Source of the DNA: Acanthacorydalis orientalis
Lineage: Eukaryota; Arthropoda; Insecta; Megaloptera; Corydalidae
Assembly: GCA_034766995.1 (NCBI GenBank)
Contig: CM068321.1
Span: 14,506,026-14,570,025, forward strand
Direction of reading: 5' to 3'
Length of the DNA: 64,000 nucleotides
Shown piece after piece: positions 36,473 through 47,945 of the stretch. Both the position numbers and the translations under genes were made by a program. Within the stretch, counting starts at the first letter, position 1, and each line of letters starts with the position of its first letter. The notes beneath the pieces were generated by a model that was not told where the DNA came from, did not search any database, and worked only from the letters and a program-made list of their open reading frames with translations.

Positions 36473-39414
36473 CAAACAAATATAAGGCAGTGTTTAAAAA
36501 TTATCTCATGTCAAATTATGTAACTCTATCCAATTTATAAATGTGTGAATAACTCCTTTGACTCAGTGCAACAAATTATTACGACACGAATTTAAATCAC
36601 ATAATAAATGTGTTTCGCGTGTCCGTTTAAAAATAAACGAGGACAAAATAAGAAACATATATTAATTACATGGAGACCAAGCACTCACGGAATACATTAC
36701 AAAAAGGCAAAAGTAGGGTGATGGCGGTCGAGTCAGATCGTGTCATGTAGAAAACGCGCAGGTAGGTCCCGATGTTTCCATTTTTCCAGTTGTAAATATA
36801 TCCGGCATTCTGTTGGACCCGTTCATGATTAATTATTTAAAAAGTTCCTTTTCTCTTATATATGCTTCTCTTGTGATGGATATATTTTCGACGTACACAC
36901 TCTCTCTCACCTCGTGTGAAAAAGAAATAAGTAATTTCGTGGTTTTGTCGTTCCCGTTTTCTTTTCACTTATCTGATCTGACATTTTTATATATTACACT
37001 TATTTCTTTGATCTATGTGTTTATTATGCTCGTGTTCCACGATACGGGCATTTTTTCAGCATTTGTTGATATTTTGTTAGTTATTCGCAGGATATTATGA
37101 ATAGTAAATCACCTGATTTATTATTTCGAGCGTGTCAGTCCTTTTTCTTTTTTTCCAGAGTTAAGTCATTTACGAGAAAAGTTGATGTGAACTCAATATG
37201 ACAGAAGACCAATTTAAAAACGTTTTCACAAAGGTCTGACAAGTTTACGATACACGTGTTCATACTAAAAAAGTAAACGAAAACGTTGAAACGTAACTGA
37301 CAGTGCTTTATATAAAACCTAGTAGACTGAAACATTCATAAATATTTATTAGATGTTATTTTTATTCTCATGTTAAATATGAAAAACATTTTTCCACGAA
37401 ACGATTTATTGAAAAATAAACAAATACGTCTTTGTTTAATATGAGAAATTAACCGGCTACAGTTATTAAAATTTCATGTAAGTCATTAACGTTATTTCTG
37501 TCTGTAATGGCCCAATCGATAATCATAAACTTTATTTTCAATTTATGATTTTGTTGATTGTTTTAAACAATTTATACTTGGTTGATGGTTGTATTGATGT
37601 TCATAATTAAAGATAAACACAGAAGCTAATTAATTTTGTAAAAACAAAATACATTTCAACACCATTACAGTTGTTAATTTTTACATATTTCAATAAAGTA
37701 TAACTCTTTTAGAATTTATGTAACTTTCATGACATACAAATGGATAAGAATTTTTTAAAAATGTAAAATGTTATAATAAAGTTATATTCTGAAAATTAGC
37801 ATGTTCCTAATGAGCATCATCGAAAAACGTATAAATTTAACTTGAAAAGAGATGCATTTTTCAGTTTGTATGTAAATCCATCTCAACGTCTACAAGAAAC
37901 ATTAAGTTATTGCTCAAAATTCGATAACACAACATGCATTCGGTATTAGGGCACAGGCGGAGTTGAATCGATAATAGAAGTAAATTCGAATTCCATGTAA
38001 TTTTCATTGTATTTCCTGTTTTTCGGTACTCTGTGTTTGATGTTCGAACATGCTCAAGAACCATTAGGTTTATTGCCGGAGGTATAATCATTATCCTGTT
38101 CACTCGAGTGTCTGTTCAAACGTTCTGATTGTATTCAACGTCAATATAAAATAAAAGATGTATTTTTTAGGTAATCGGATCATTCCTACTTTATATCACA
38201 AACATTTTTTAGTATTTTCCAATGCTATATGTTTTAATATTTTAATTAAAAAAAAAAACATTACATATATTTTATTTACTAATATTATAGGAATTAACAA
38301 ATATAGCATTATGCATTTTAATAACAGTCTATTGCATATTGTACACTTTTTTCGAGATCTTATAATTGTTTAATTAATATATGAGTATCTGTATTATATA
38401 CTAAAATTATTTACGTATTAAAAATAAAGTATATATAATTATGATAATTATATTCTGAATTAGTATATTTAATAAATAATTTGTTTCCAAATGAATCGGT
38501 TAAAAAAAGAAGTAATTTATAAGTAGAACAAATATGTTGACTAACTATAAAAAATACTGAATAATTGTAGGTGCGTTATCTCTACTCGAATTATTTTAAA
38601 ATATCAAACATATGCTTACAATAATTAAATTAGATGTGAAATTATGATGATTATACAAATTACAAGTCGTGTAAAATGTTCAAAGCAATCGTTTTGTTAA
38701 TGAGAGGTGACGGAGCGCGAATTCTATCTCACAACCTATTTACCTTAACGAAGCCTCATATCATTTGTCTACAGTCCCTTTCAGCAAATATAACATATTT
38801 TAAAGTTATATCAAGTATCTTATAAAAAAAAGCTTTATTTAAAATATGGGCACGATTTCATTAAACACTGACGGGTTTTAAAGTATTACGAATATAAAAT
38901 ACATAATTAGTCAAATTGATAAATGCAGTAACAAATATCTAAATTCAATCTAAAAACTTAACATTTATTTTAAAACAATATTATTAAAAAATATAGATAT
39001 GTATAACATAATAAATAACTTTTAACAATCTATCCTATAAATTTTTGCTTTTGATTAAAATAAAAATGTGTATACATCTCTAATAGCAAAGAATAATATT
39101 TTATATACACACAGAAAAAAAATCGATATAGCTATAAAAACCATAATCATGAACCGAATGCATATCATTTCGACGAACAATTGTCTTGTCAGAAATAATT
39201 AAATCTAAAACTGAAATAATTTCCTATTTAATTATTTTATTCGTTTATTTTTCAATTGGACATTTATTATTCATCTGTTAATGAACGATATATATTTTAG
39301 TATTGGTTTTTAATAAAACATAATTATTTTTCTTTCATAATAAAATGATGTTTTTATGTTCTTATTATTTTCATATATACTTTGAAAATATAAAAAATAC
39401 ATCTAAATACGTAC

Positions 39415-39417
<3 letters not shown>

Positions 39418-39465
<48 letters not shown>

Positions 39466-39488
39466 ATTATATAATAATATATATAATA

Positions 39489-39535
<47 letters not shown>
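39418..39535. repeat. Paired (TA)n arrays
   Basis: Two TA arrays (39418-39462 and 39493-39535) flank an AATAATTATATAATAATA spacer. Confidence 0.95.
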
Positions 39536-39540
<5 letters not shown>

Positions 39541-39675
39541 TATCCACAAAAAAATCGATGAGCTGATTTATTTACTTATGACTTTAGGGTTTCTAAGGAA
39601 CCCAAATATGTTTATCTCAATATAAAACAACATGTTGCAATTAATCCGGGATAATGATTATATAGACAATAACAC

Positions 39676-39679
<4 letters not shown>

Positions 39680-39732
<53 letters not shown>
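39680..39732. repeat. (AT)n microsatellite
   Basis: Pure AT array. Confidence 0.95.
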
Positions 39733-39738
<6 letters not shown>

Positions 39739-39824
39739 ATATGTTTTTTGTTTCATTCGGTTACATATATAGGGTTATAATTGACAAGTGAGCGAGCGCA
39801 GCGAACAGAAAACAAAACCCCCTA

Positions 39825-39829
<5 letters not shown>

Positions 39830-39897
<68 letters not shown>
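39830..39897. repeat. (TA)n microsatellite
   Basis: 68-bp TA array entered through GTGTGT. It is preceded by an odd GC-rich scrap at 39787-39822. Confidence 0.95.
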
Positions 39898-39898
<1 letters not shown>

Positions 39899-40511
39899 CA
39901 CAACTGCATTTTTTATTAAAAATTATCGAAGTTTAGTGTTGTCAATACCTTAACTCGAAAAAAAGAAAAAAAATATACCAAACAAGTCTTGCAAAAAAAA
40001 TCAAATGTTTCTGTTTTTTATCAAACTATTAAAATTAGTTCGTATTAGGAAATGAATATTTACATATTTAGAAACAATTAAAATACTTTTCATAAACTAC
40101 AACTGACACGTTAGGTAAAAAAATATATTTTCCTTGATTGCAACAATGAAAAATTAATATTATTGTTATGTGTAAAATATTTTTTTGTTCTTAAATAAGG
40201 AAGATTCTTTATAAAAAAAATACAAAAGTAATATTCATATTAATGCTGCCATTTTTCAGAATCACCAAATTACTAAAATGTTTATTCCAACGACTATGAT
40301 TCAGTTAACAATTAGCATCTTTTTATATGTATTTTTTAATAAATTTTCTTTCGATGTGTTTCATGTTATAGTGACTGTTATTTTTAACTAATTCAATACA
40401 CAATAAAATGATCAATAAACGATTTTTGAACAGAAATAGAATGTGGTTTACGTTGAAGTAAAAAAAATATTTATGACAGTGAACTTAACCTCAATGGCTA
40501 AACTATTCTTG

Positions 40512-40537
40512 TTATATTTTATAATTATAAAATATAA
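40512..40537. repeat. Perfect 26-bp AT palindrome
   Basis: The 26 bases equal their own reverse complement, centred on ATAATTAT, and contain only A and T without being a simple TA array. It lies in the TA-array-poor part of the window. Confidence 0.7.
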
Positions 40538-40726
40538 GTGCTTAATTATATTTTGTAATATTTGAGTACAATAGAAATAAAGTTATCTGTAAATTTCTTG
40601 AAGCGTCAATAAATAAAGAGACTAGATCTGATTTGTAAAATAAATGCGAAAAATTTAACAATAAACAAATGAAAAATCCTACAGAAAAAATTTTAGTCTG
40701 CATATTAATTAAAATATTTTTTTTAA

Positions 40727-40800
40727 TATTAACAATGCTTTTTTTTGTTTACTTAGAATGTATTATTAACAATGCTTTTTTTGTTTACTTAGAATGTATT
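40727..40800. repeat. Two-copy tandem duplication (~37 bp)
   Basis: Copies start at 40727 and 40764 and share TATTAACAATGC, a T run (8 versus 7 T) and GTTTACTTAGAATG. The near identity indicates a recent duplication or replication slippage outside any microsatellite. Confidence 0.8.
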
Positions 40801-43800
40801 ATTTACAGCATATTTTATGAACAGAATTTTTCTTAAAATCAAAAAAATGTAACTAAATATGTAATAGAAACTTTGAGGAAGAAAAAATAAAACCCGTTGT
40901 TAAATTAAGTAAAATGCGATATAATGAATGATTTAATTATCGACAGCTTCACTTCAGTCAATTTTCCTTGATGAGTTTTGTTAATTATATACATATCTAT
41001 TAAATGCAGGAAACGTCTATTCACGTCATTATAAAATTAATCATCTCCCATATTATCTTTATTTTTATTCCGAAACTTGCAGAATTAGTTTCAGAGAACA
41101 TAATAAAATACGTGCTCGAAGCTTTATAAAACAAAAAAAATATTATATATTTCATTTTGTATTCTAGTATTAACTTGTAATAAATTACACATGAACAGAG
41201 TACATAGTTGCACGTTATATGCATAAGTAAATTAATTAAATATACATTGTGGTATTACGAAAATAACTACAATACAATATTGATGCATGCGACGACGAAG
41301 TCGTTAACGCTGTAAAACATGTGACGAGTTGCTTATGAGCTTTGGATATTTAAAGAGAAAAATAAAACTTTCAATTTCTGCTCGCGTTCGACAACAAATT
41401 ATCTTCGAGCGCGAAACTTTGTTTCTTTATTTTTTAAATAAATTTACTTCTGTAATTTCTTGATAAAAAGTTTATGCATGACGAAAACACAATAAAAAGT
41501 TGTTACTGTTCTTTATATTCCCCTCGCCTCCTTCTCCCATTTCCGCAACAAGATCAATAATGCATGTCGCAGTCTTCAGAAAAACACAAACTTTTTTATT
41601 GTCGTTGATTCATTTTAAATTCAAATTGAAAATTCTTGATTTGACATTGTCTGTTCGTCGTAATATTGATTATTGATTTCGTACGTATATGTTATTTAAG
41701 TTTCCCGTTTTTATGTTTTCAATATTTCACAAACGAATTTCAAAGGGAAAACATAAAAGCGATTATAACGCATTCACTGAAACGATATGCTGTTATAGTT
41801 TCATAGCATGAGTACATAAAGATGCATTGTATTTTTTTATTTTTTTTAAAAAAAAACAAGATGATTCTTTGTGTACAAAGTGTTTGTTTTCAGTTATAAA
41901 TATATTCAGTCATAATACTAAAATACAAACATATATTCAATAGAATCCGAGTAGTTTAAGTACTTGACAACTGAATGTAAACAGTATTTTGACATAGTTT
42001 TAATTTAATTTCTTCACTCTGTGATAAGACCGCTACACACCAGTAGTTTAACAAATATTTATTTTAATTATCAAACTAAGTTATAAATACTAACAAACAT
42101 ATCGTATACTCAATATTTGTATAGTTGGTTTATAGTGTATATATATATACTCGTCAAAATCAAAACAAAAATGAACTGTCACATTGATTTATTTTGTTTT
42201 GCCTTTCTATACTTTGAAAATGTATGAAAAGAAAACAGTTTAGTTTTTCATAAATCAGTTTTATTTTAGAATAAAAAAAAGAAAGTACTAAAAATAAAAA
42301 CAGTAAACACTTCTTCATAATACATATAAGAAATGCCCCTTGCCATTTTAACATTGATAGTTCTGAAGAAAACCCTTACTACAAACAAAATCATACGAAA
42401 AAAAACGATAAAAAAGTTACTACATAAAAGACACAAATTTGAAGGCAGCCATTTGAGACAATCGTCAAAGGACCATGTTTAGCTCAGCTACAAAAGCATC
42501 CATCTGAATTTTACGAGAAACATACTTAATCATTTTCGATTTTTGTTAAATAAACCTAATTTTATAGTAAACTAAAATTTGAAAATAAAGTTAGTAAGAT
42601 TTGTTAATTTATGATTAATTTTTAATTACTAAAACTGGTTAATAGAATAAAAAATGAATAGATTATTTTTGAACTATTAATTTTGGAAATATTTCTTTTT
42701 AAATTGAATCAACTTGAGACTAACATTAAAAATTCATTTATTAAATACACCCTGTTGCCTTATTAAAATGTATATAAGTAAATCATTGTAAATTCAATTC
42801 GTACAGAAAAACATCAACCCTAATAATAAATAAAAACAGATTTTTTCATTTAAAACTCAATAAATTCTCTTACTGTATTGGTATTTTCAGATAACTGAAA
42901 TATACAAATACTAAATGAAATACATAAATAATATTGACAATTTAATTAAAAAGTTACAAATGTTCCAATTAAATTTATGAAAGGTTTAGTTATTCAGTAT
43001 AATAAACCCTGCACCCTAACGAAAAAATTAATATGGAGAAATATTAATTAAGTGGGCACACTTAAAAAGCAGATAACAGTACTGATTTTTATATTAAAAA
43101 TTAATGAATCAGAAAAATAAAAATTAAAGTTTATAATACAAACATAATTATTATATAAATGAAAAACATTTCTAATATGTTAATATAATATCTACACATT
43201 TTATTTAACTGTTTTAATTTTATTTACACTCATTAAACAGTATTACTAAATAATTTTTATATCATTACCATTCTAAAACTTCAAAGATTAAAATAAATGT
43301 TTTGCTTGTTTTAATGTTCAATAAACATGATGAACTGTTAAAAAGTAAAATATAATTGATGTTTTTATAACTGTGCTCTCGTTGCTATTATGTTAGAATT
43401 TTGAATACGTCTCTTAAAATATTTTTTTATCTTTATCCTACAATTTATTACTTAAGATAATATATTCTAACATCAACATATTAATATGATGATTGTAATG
43501 ACGCATTTTACTATTTGTTACAACTTTATTCTATTATTGTAAAAAGTATCGATATAGATTTTAAAATCGGGTATCGAATTCACTCTCATAGAACATACAG
43601 TACATATGCATAAAGTACAAAATATTTAGAAAAGAATACAGAGTGAGGATCTTAAAAAATATGACAAAATAAAACACATTGATAAAATAAAGTACGAACT
43701 TTTTAAAAAGATTGGGGAGAGACGAAGTATCATAAAGAAAATTATATTGAAGAAAAGTGGTTGCATTTATTTTGAAGATATAAAGGAAGTTTCAAAAGGG

Positions 43801-44255
43801 GGAATTACATTGATGAAAATATAAAAAAGGACAAAAATATTGTAGGCTGTATAAGTCTAGGAAAGATACGAAGCCATGTTAAAAAAAGTGTCTACAATAA
43901 AGTAATTTATTGTTTTAAGACGTCGTGTTAAAAAATGATTAATGGTTGTAACTAATGTACCCTAAAATAGTCACATACGAAAATATATAACACCATAAAA
44001 TAGGTGTACATTAGGTAACACTATAAACACTGTTCGTACGTTTCAACAGATGCTGGTATAAAAAATTTATTTCAATTACGTTCGTTTAAAAATAGCATGG
44101 AATAAGAAGACGACACGGCGAAAAATAGAATACAAACAACATATTTCATCTGTGGGTACGAAATCGGGAAAGAGGACCAACATACACATACACACAGTCG
44201 AGTGCACAGTACACACAGGCATAATGAACATAAATTAACAATAAAAGGAGTGTAA

Positions 44256-44411
44256 ATGAACTGGGCAGGCAAGGGCGTGTGGCAAGATTTAACGATAAGC
44301 GATGGACAAAAGCAAACACAGAAAACGCATACACACGGAATTAACTCTGGAAGCAGATGTTTACGATCGTACGATGATAAATATGAGGCGTACGGTAGCT
44401 GGTCTGGTTGA
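44256..44411 (+). CDS. Candidate 51-aa hydrophilic ORF
   Basis: An ATG directly preceded by an in-frame TAA begins a 51-codon frame ending TGA at 44409-44411. The product (MNWAGKGVWQ start, YEAYGSWSG end) is Gly/Ser/Gln-rich and hydrophilic, unlike most frames in the window. A longer minus-strand frame (44072-44446) overlaps it but is Cys/Leu-rich and lacks an ATG start. No domain recognised. Confidence 0.13.
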   Translation: MNWAGKGVWQDLTISDGQKQTQKTHTHGINSGSRCLRSYDDKYEAYGSWSG

Positions 44412-44712
44412 GACCTTTGCGTAACAAGAGGAAATTTCAACAACATAAATCTTTTAGTTGCGGACGATATTTACATGAGAATAATGTATATTAAATAAGA
44501 ACAATATACGCTGGCGCTTTTCCATGAGATTTCTAACACGTGTACACTTGTGTATGGTCATGTAGATAATATATACAAGTATAATAGGCTCGCCAGATAT
44601 TTACTTCAAATTATCTGAAAAGGATTTGCTTTCATACGATTACGTTAAATAATACAAACAATACTTCGGTATTAAGGTTGAATACAAAACAGGTTCCGTT
44701 TCGGTTATTATT

Positions 44713-44727
44713 CGGATAAGTTATCCG
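44713..44727. promoter_or_regulatory. Inverted GATA palindrome
   Basis: CGGATAA-G-TTATCCG is a perfect 15-bp palindrome that presents two opposed GATA sites. It lies in a GC-richer stretch (44.46-44.83 kb) without convincing coding potential. Confidence 0.3.
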
Positions 44728-45424
44728 CCTTAAAAGTTAATACTAATAATGCACTGTTCGTGTTTATTTGTTTTGAAAATATTCGCGAAAAACAAACGAG
44801 AACGGAATACATTACTTTCTAAAAGACGATATCTGCTGGCAAACATTTTAATTTACGCACACACTAACAAATAAAGTATATGAGTTTAAAATATGCACAG
44901 AAAGATTTAGAAGAAATTTTATGAACATTTGAAATGGATTCGTCAAACGATTTTCTGTAAAAAAAATATCCAGTAAAGTCTGATGTAAATCTCTAGAACA
45001 CATACATTTTAAAAAAAATCATTGGAAAAATATAGAGGATACCAAAAAAATTCATGATGAAAAAATGAATCTACAAAAATTTTTAAACTCATATAATAAT
45101 TTATTTCTGATAGAATGGAAAATAAGAGTATATAGATAAAAAAATAGTAGTCTATTTTAAAATTTAGCATCAATGGTCTCTATGGATCGTGCAACAATAT
45201 TCTTTTGAAAATAGTAAAATGCAAAACCTTATAAAAAAAATTAAGGTTTGTTCAGTATTTGTTTAATTAAATTTCTCTTGAAAAATGAATTTATTTTGAC
45301 AGTTTTCATAAACTAACATTCATTCTACACATAAGAGAGAACTGTAGTTTCAAGAATTAAAAACAAACGTGCAGATGAGTAAAAAATTAAAAATTGTAAA
45401 TAGTATTTAATTTTTTTTTATTTT

Positions 45425-45425
<1 letters not shown>

Positions 45426-45468
<43 letters not shown>

Positions 45469-45486
45469 AATATATATATATATACA

Positions 45487-45556
<70 letters not shown>

Positions 45557-45581
45557 AATATATATATATATATATATATAT
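45426..45581. repeat. (TA)n cluster with recurring ACAAA interruptions
   Basis: TA tracts are separated by ACACAAA, ACAAAAA and ACAAA at three points. It is the only long TA cluster between 39.9 and 51.1 kb. Confidence 0.95.
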
Positions 45582-45919
45582 AGTAAGAATCAAACATGAC
45601 TAATGTACAAAATGATTTCTGTACATGACAGAAACTCGGTCATTATGTCGACAAACATTGACTGAATTATAAAAGGATCTGTCACGTTTATAAGTCCAAT
45701 TGGTCGCGGCTTGTTAGAAAAGCTCTTAAACAATGTATTGACCCAAAGTGGTGAATTTTAAAACAGCATATTCCTATTTTAGAGCAGATATAGAACCTGC
45801 TCTACCACATATGTGTATACCGCCAGTGAAGCAAGGGTTAAATATTCATAATGCACTTTATGAAAACACGATACAACGTAGCAAATGACAAATGAATGTT
45901 CGCCCTTACTAACTTGATA

Positions 45920-45971
45920 TGACCTGGCATGACCCTACGACCTGTCATAACGTGACATTTTAATGTGACAT
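45920..45971. promoter_or_regulatory. Nuclear-receptor-like half-site cluster
   Basis: TGACCT at 45920 and TGACCC at 45930 form a DR4 arrangement. GACCTG follows at 45939, and GTGACAT is directly repeated at 45952 and 45965. The density of TGACC/GTGAC motifs in 50 bp is unusual. The function is inference. Confidence 0.3.
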
Positions 45972-46290
45972 AACCTAGTCAGAATTTTAATTCAATTTGT
46001 AGCGATTCGTTTCAATGATGGTAGTAAAATCAAATTAATTAAAACATAAATCTCAGCAAACAACATCCGTTTATTATTACTTCTGTGGGTTCAAATCTGA
46101 TGTCGTTTTCAAAAACATTATCTTCGGTACATTCGATACACTTAAATAAGATTATTTACACATATTACGCAGTGTCTACATTAATATTAAATTGAAATTA
46201 AAAGTAGTTAAAATCCCTTCATCTATGCTGTGTTTTATTTCTTTGACAGTAGTTTTTTATTGATTCACAAATATTAAAAATATTATCGCC

Positions 46291-46342
46291 ATACATCCGA
46301 CATTTTCAACAATTTTACAATTGTTGAAAATGTCGGGTGTAT
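46291..46342. repeat. Near-perfect 24-bp hairpin with TTAC loop
   Basis: Arms 46291-46314 and 46319-46342 are complementary over 24 bp with a single G-T wobble, and the loop is TTAC (46315-46318). It directly abuts another long hairpin. Such perfection in otherwise drifting DNA suggests a recent fold-back insertion or an RNA under selection. Confidence 0.7.
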
Positions 46343-46444
46343 TTAAAATCTCATAAGAAAATAACATTATTCGTAGTATGTCATTTATGTTTACACATAA
46401 AAAGGATACTACAAACAATTTTTGATTTCTTATGAGATTTTAAA
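46342..46444. repeat. 103-nt inverted repeat with nested stems
   Basis: A perfect 19-bp outer stem (46342-46360 with 46426-46444) encloses an internal loop, then GTAGTAT/ATACTAC (46373-46379 with 46406-46412), then TTTATGT/ACATAAA (46384-46390 with 46395-46401) around a TTAC-type loop. The size and layout resemble either a pre-miRNA-like hairpin or a short MITE. It has no ORF. The TTTAAA ends next to TTAAA-like flanks may mark an insertion site. Confidence 0.6.
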
Positions 46445-47717
46445 TAAAGAAAATAAATAATTTAAAATATACGTACAAAGTACTAAAACTTATATATAGA
46501 GTATTATGATTAACGTCTTTTTACTGATTAGTTTACATTCTAAAAAAGATCCACAATTAATACATGAATGAAAAATATCTTCTATAAATGGAAATATAGA
46601 GCGTACTAATTGTTTCTGCAGACAAATTTATATACTTTATTAAACAAATGATCCCAATTTATACATGAAATATGAATACTTTATTTACAATTTGTATTCG
46701 TCTAAGCTTTTGTAAAATGAGGACGCATATATAATATTTTATTAATTGAAATGTCCAACAGTGTTAAAAAATAATTATAATATATGTACATATATAAACT
46801 TTATTAACTATATGCTTTCAAGCGGAAATCATCAATAAAATTACGTAGCAAAGAATAAACAAATGAATTAATTCATTATACAAACAAAATTAAATAAATA
46901 AATAACAGACCACAAGTATGTAATAAATAACTGCATAAAATGTAAAGAACGTACACATATTGTTTTTGATAAAATAGTAGTTTCGAGCAAGAATGAAAAG
47001 TATAAGTAAACTATAAAAAAAAATCAACTAGTTAATTTCTGATTTGACAATAAAATAGTAAACAAAGTTTATAACTTAGCATGATGAATAGTAAAAAAAT
47101 AAAAATGAAAAAATAATGAAAACGAGTTAACATCACATTTTCTGTTCAATTGTCGATTCTCATTCAATAATTAAATACATGCAGGAATCGACTATAGTAC
47201 AGAAAAAGGTTCTGATAGCATTTTAATCATCCTGACTGGCTATGTACAATAAATCTTTCATTTAAGATGAGACGAAATAATGTTTTTGTAAATGAATAAC
47301 ATGCATAAATGCATCGACGAAAACGTAAATTTATTCTGTTTCTAACATGATCGAAAAGAAAGTTTAAAACAAACAAGAACCCTGACTGTGCGGACTAAAA
47401 CACCTGTCAAATATGGGAATACTTTGTCGAATGCATTAAATCATTACATACGGTCTCATAAGTTAAAAAACGGCCGTTATCAGACAAGGAAATTTATTAG
47501 TACTAGCGACAAAAAACTTTAGATCAAGATACTGTGAAAGGTATAAATTTAAAGGAAAAAAATTCGCGTGTATTTTTTTTTTGTTTCTTAAGTAATTCCA
47601 CGCGTCGTGATCGAAATCGTCGATTGCGGCAAAGCTGTAATATACATATATATGTGCATAATAAATATGAGAGAAAAAAAGCATATAAAGCTTATACATC
47701 TCTTTCAATAAATAAAT

Positions 47718-47945
47718 GTTAATCCATCCATAAGTTCAAACGAAGCGAAACTGAGTGGCACCGGTGGGGTTGTGTATCACGCGACAAAGCGTGACTACGT
47801 CGTCTTTTGGATCGTCAATCGGAGTACTACACGTTTTACTATTACTAGGGCACTAGTCATGAATATTCACAGTGTCATAGAGAACGTTTCAAGTATTCAA
47901 AACAGCTACCTGCTTTTAAACAAGTTATTATGCGCTTGTTACTGA
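47718..47945 (+). CDS. Unrecognised 75-codon open frame in a GC-rich island
   Basis: The frame runs from just after a TAA at 47709-47711 to a TGA at 47943-47945 and crosses the most GC-rich part of this island. The translation is varied (for example GTGGVVYHATKRDYVV, later LLLNKLLCACY) but has no ATG before 47857, so it would have to be an exon. No strong acceptor is visible at its start. Mean open length is higher in GC-rich islands, so chance is a real alternative. Confidence 0.13.
   Translation, partial: VNPSISSNEAKLSGTGGVVYHATKRDYVVFWIVNRSTTRFTITRALVMNIHSVIENVSSIQNSYLLLNKLLCACY
47777..47794. promoter_or_regulatory. TCACGC/GCGTGA inverted repeat
   Basis: A perfect 6-bp inverted repeat with a GACAAA spacer lies inside the island that also holds the open frame at 47718-47945. 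Confidence 0.2.

Larger units (their letters stand above)
34843..39417. other. Non-coding stretch with GC-richer block 36.6-37.3 kb
   Basis: A strong splice-acceptor-like tract ending CCAG at 37158 is followed by a 13-codon ATG frame, which is not enough for a gene call. An acceptor-like TTTTCAG at 34860 precedes a 59-codon Ile/Lys-rich frame. Confidence 0.5.
39898..45425. other. TA-array-poor stretch
   Basis: No long TA array in 5.5 kb. Holds the 26-bp palindrome, a tandem duplication, a GC block at 41.3 kb (ACGAC-GAA-GTCGT) and the 44.0-44.8 kb island. Confidence 0.55.

Noticed and set aside
36813..37100. 95-codon hydrophobic frame
   Set aside because: It starts at TTG, is translated from T-rich DNA, and shows no family motif. 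Membrane-like composition is expected from such DNA.
44072..44446. 124-codon minus-strand frame
   Set aside because: Non-ATG start, Cys/Val runs come from CA/GT-rich DNA, and no domain was recognised.
46088..46105. GTGGGTTCAAATCTGATG resembling a tRNA T-arm
   Set aside because: Only two Watson-Crick pairs and two wobbles in the T-stem, and the only A-box-like sequence is about 85 bp away.
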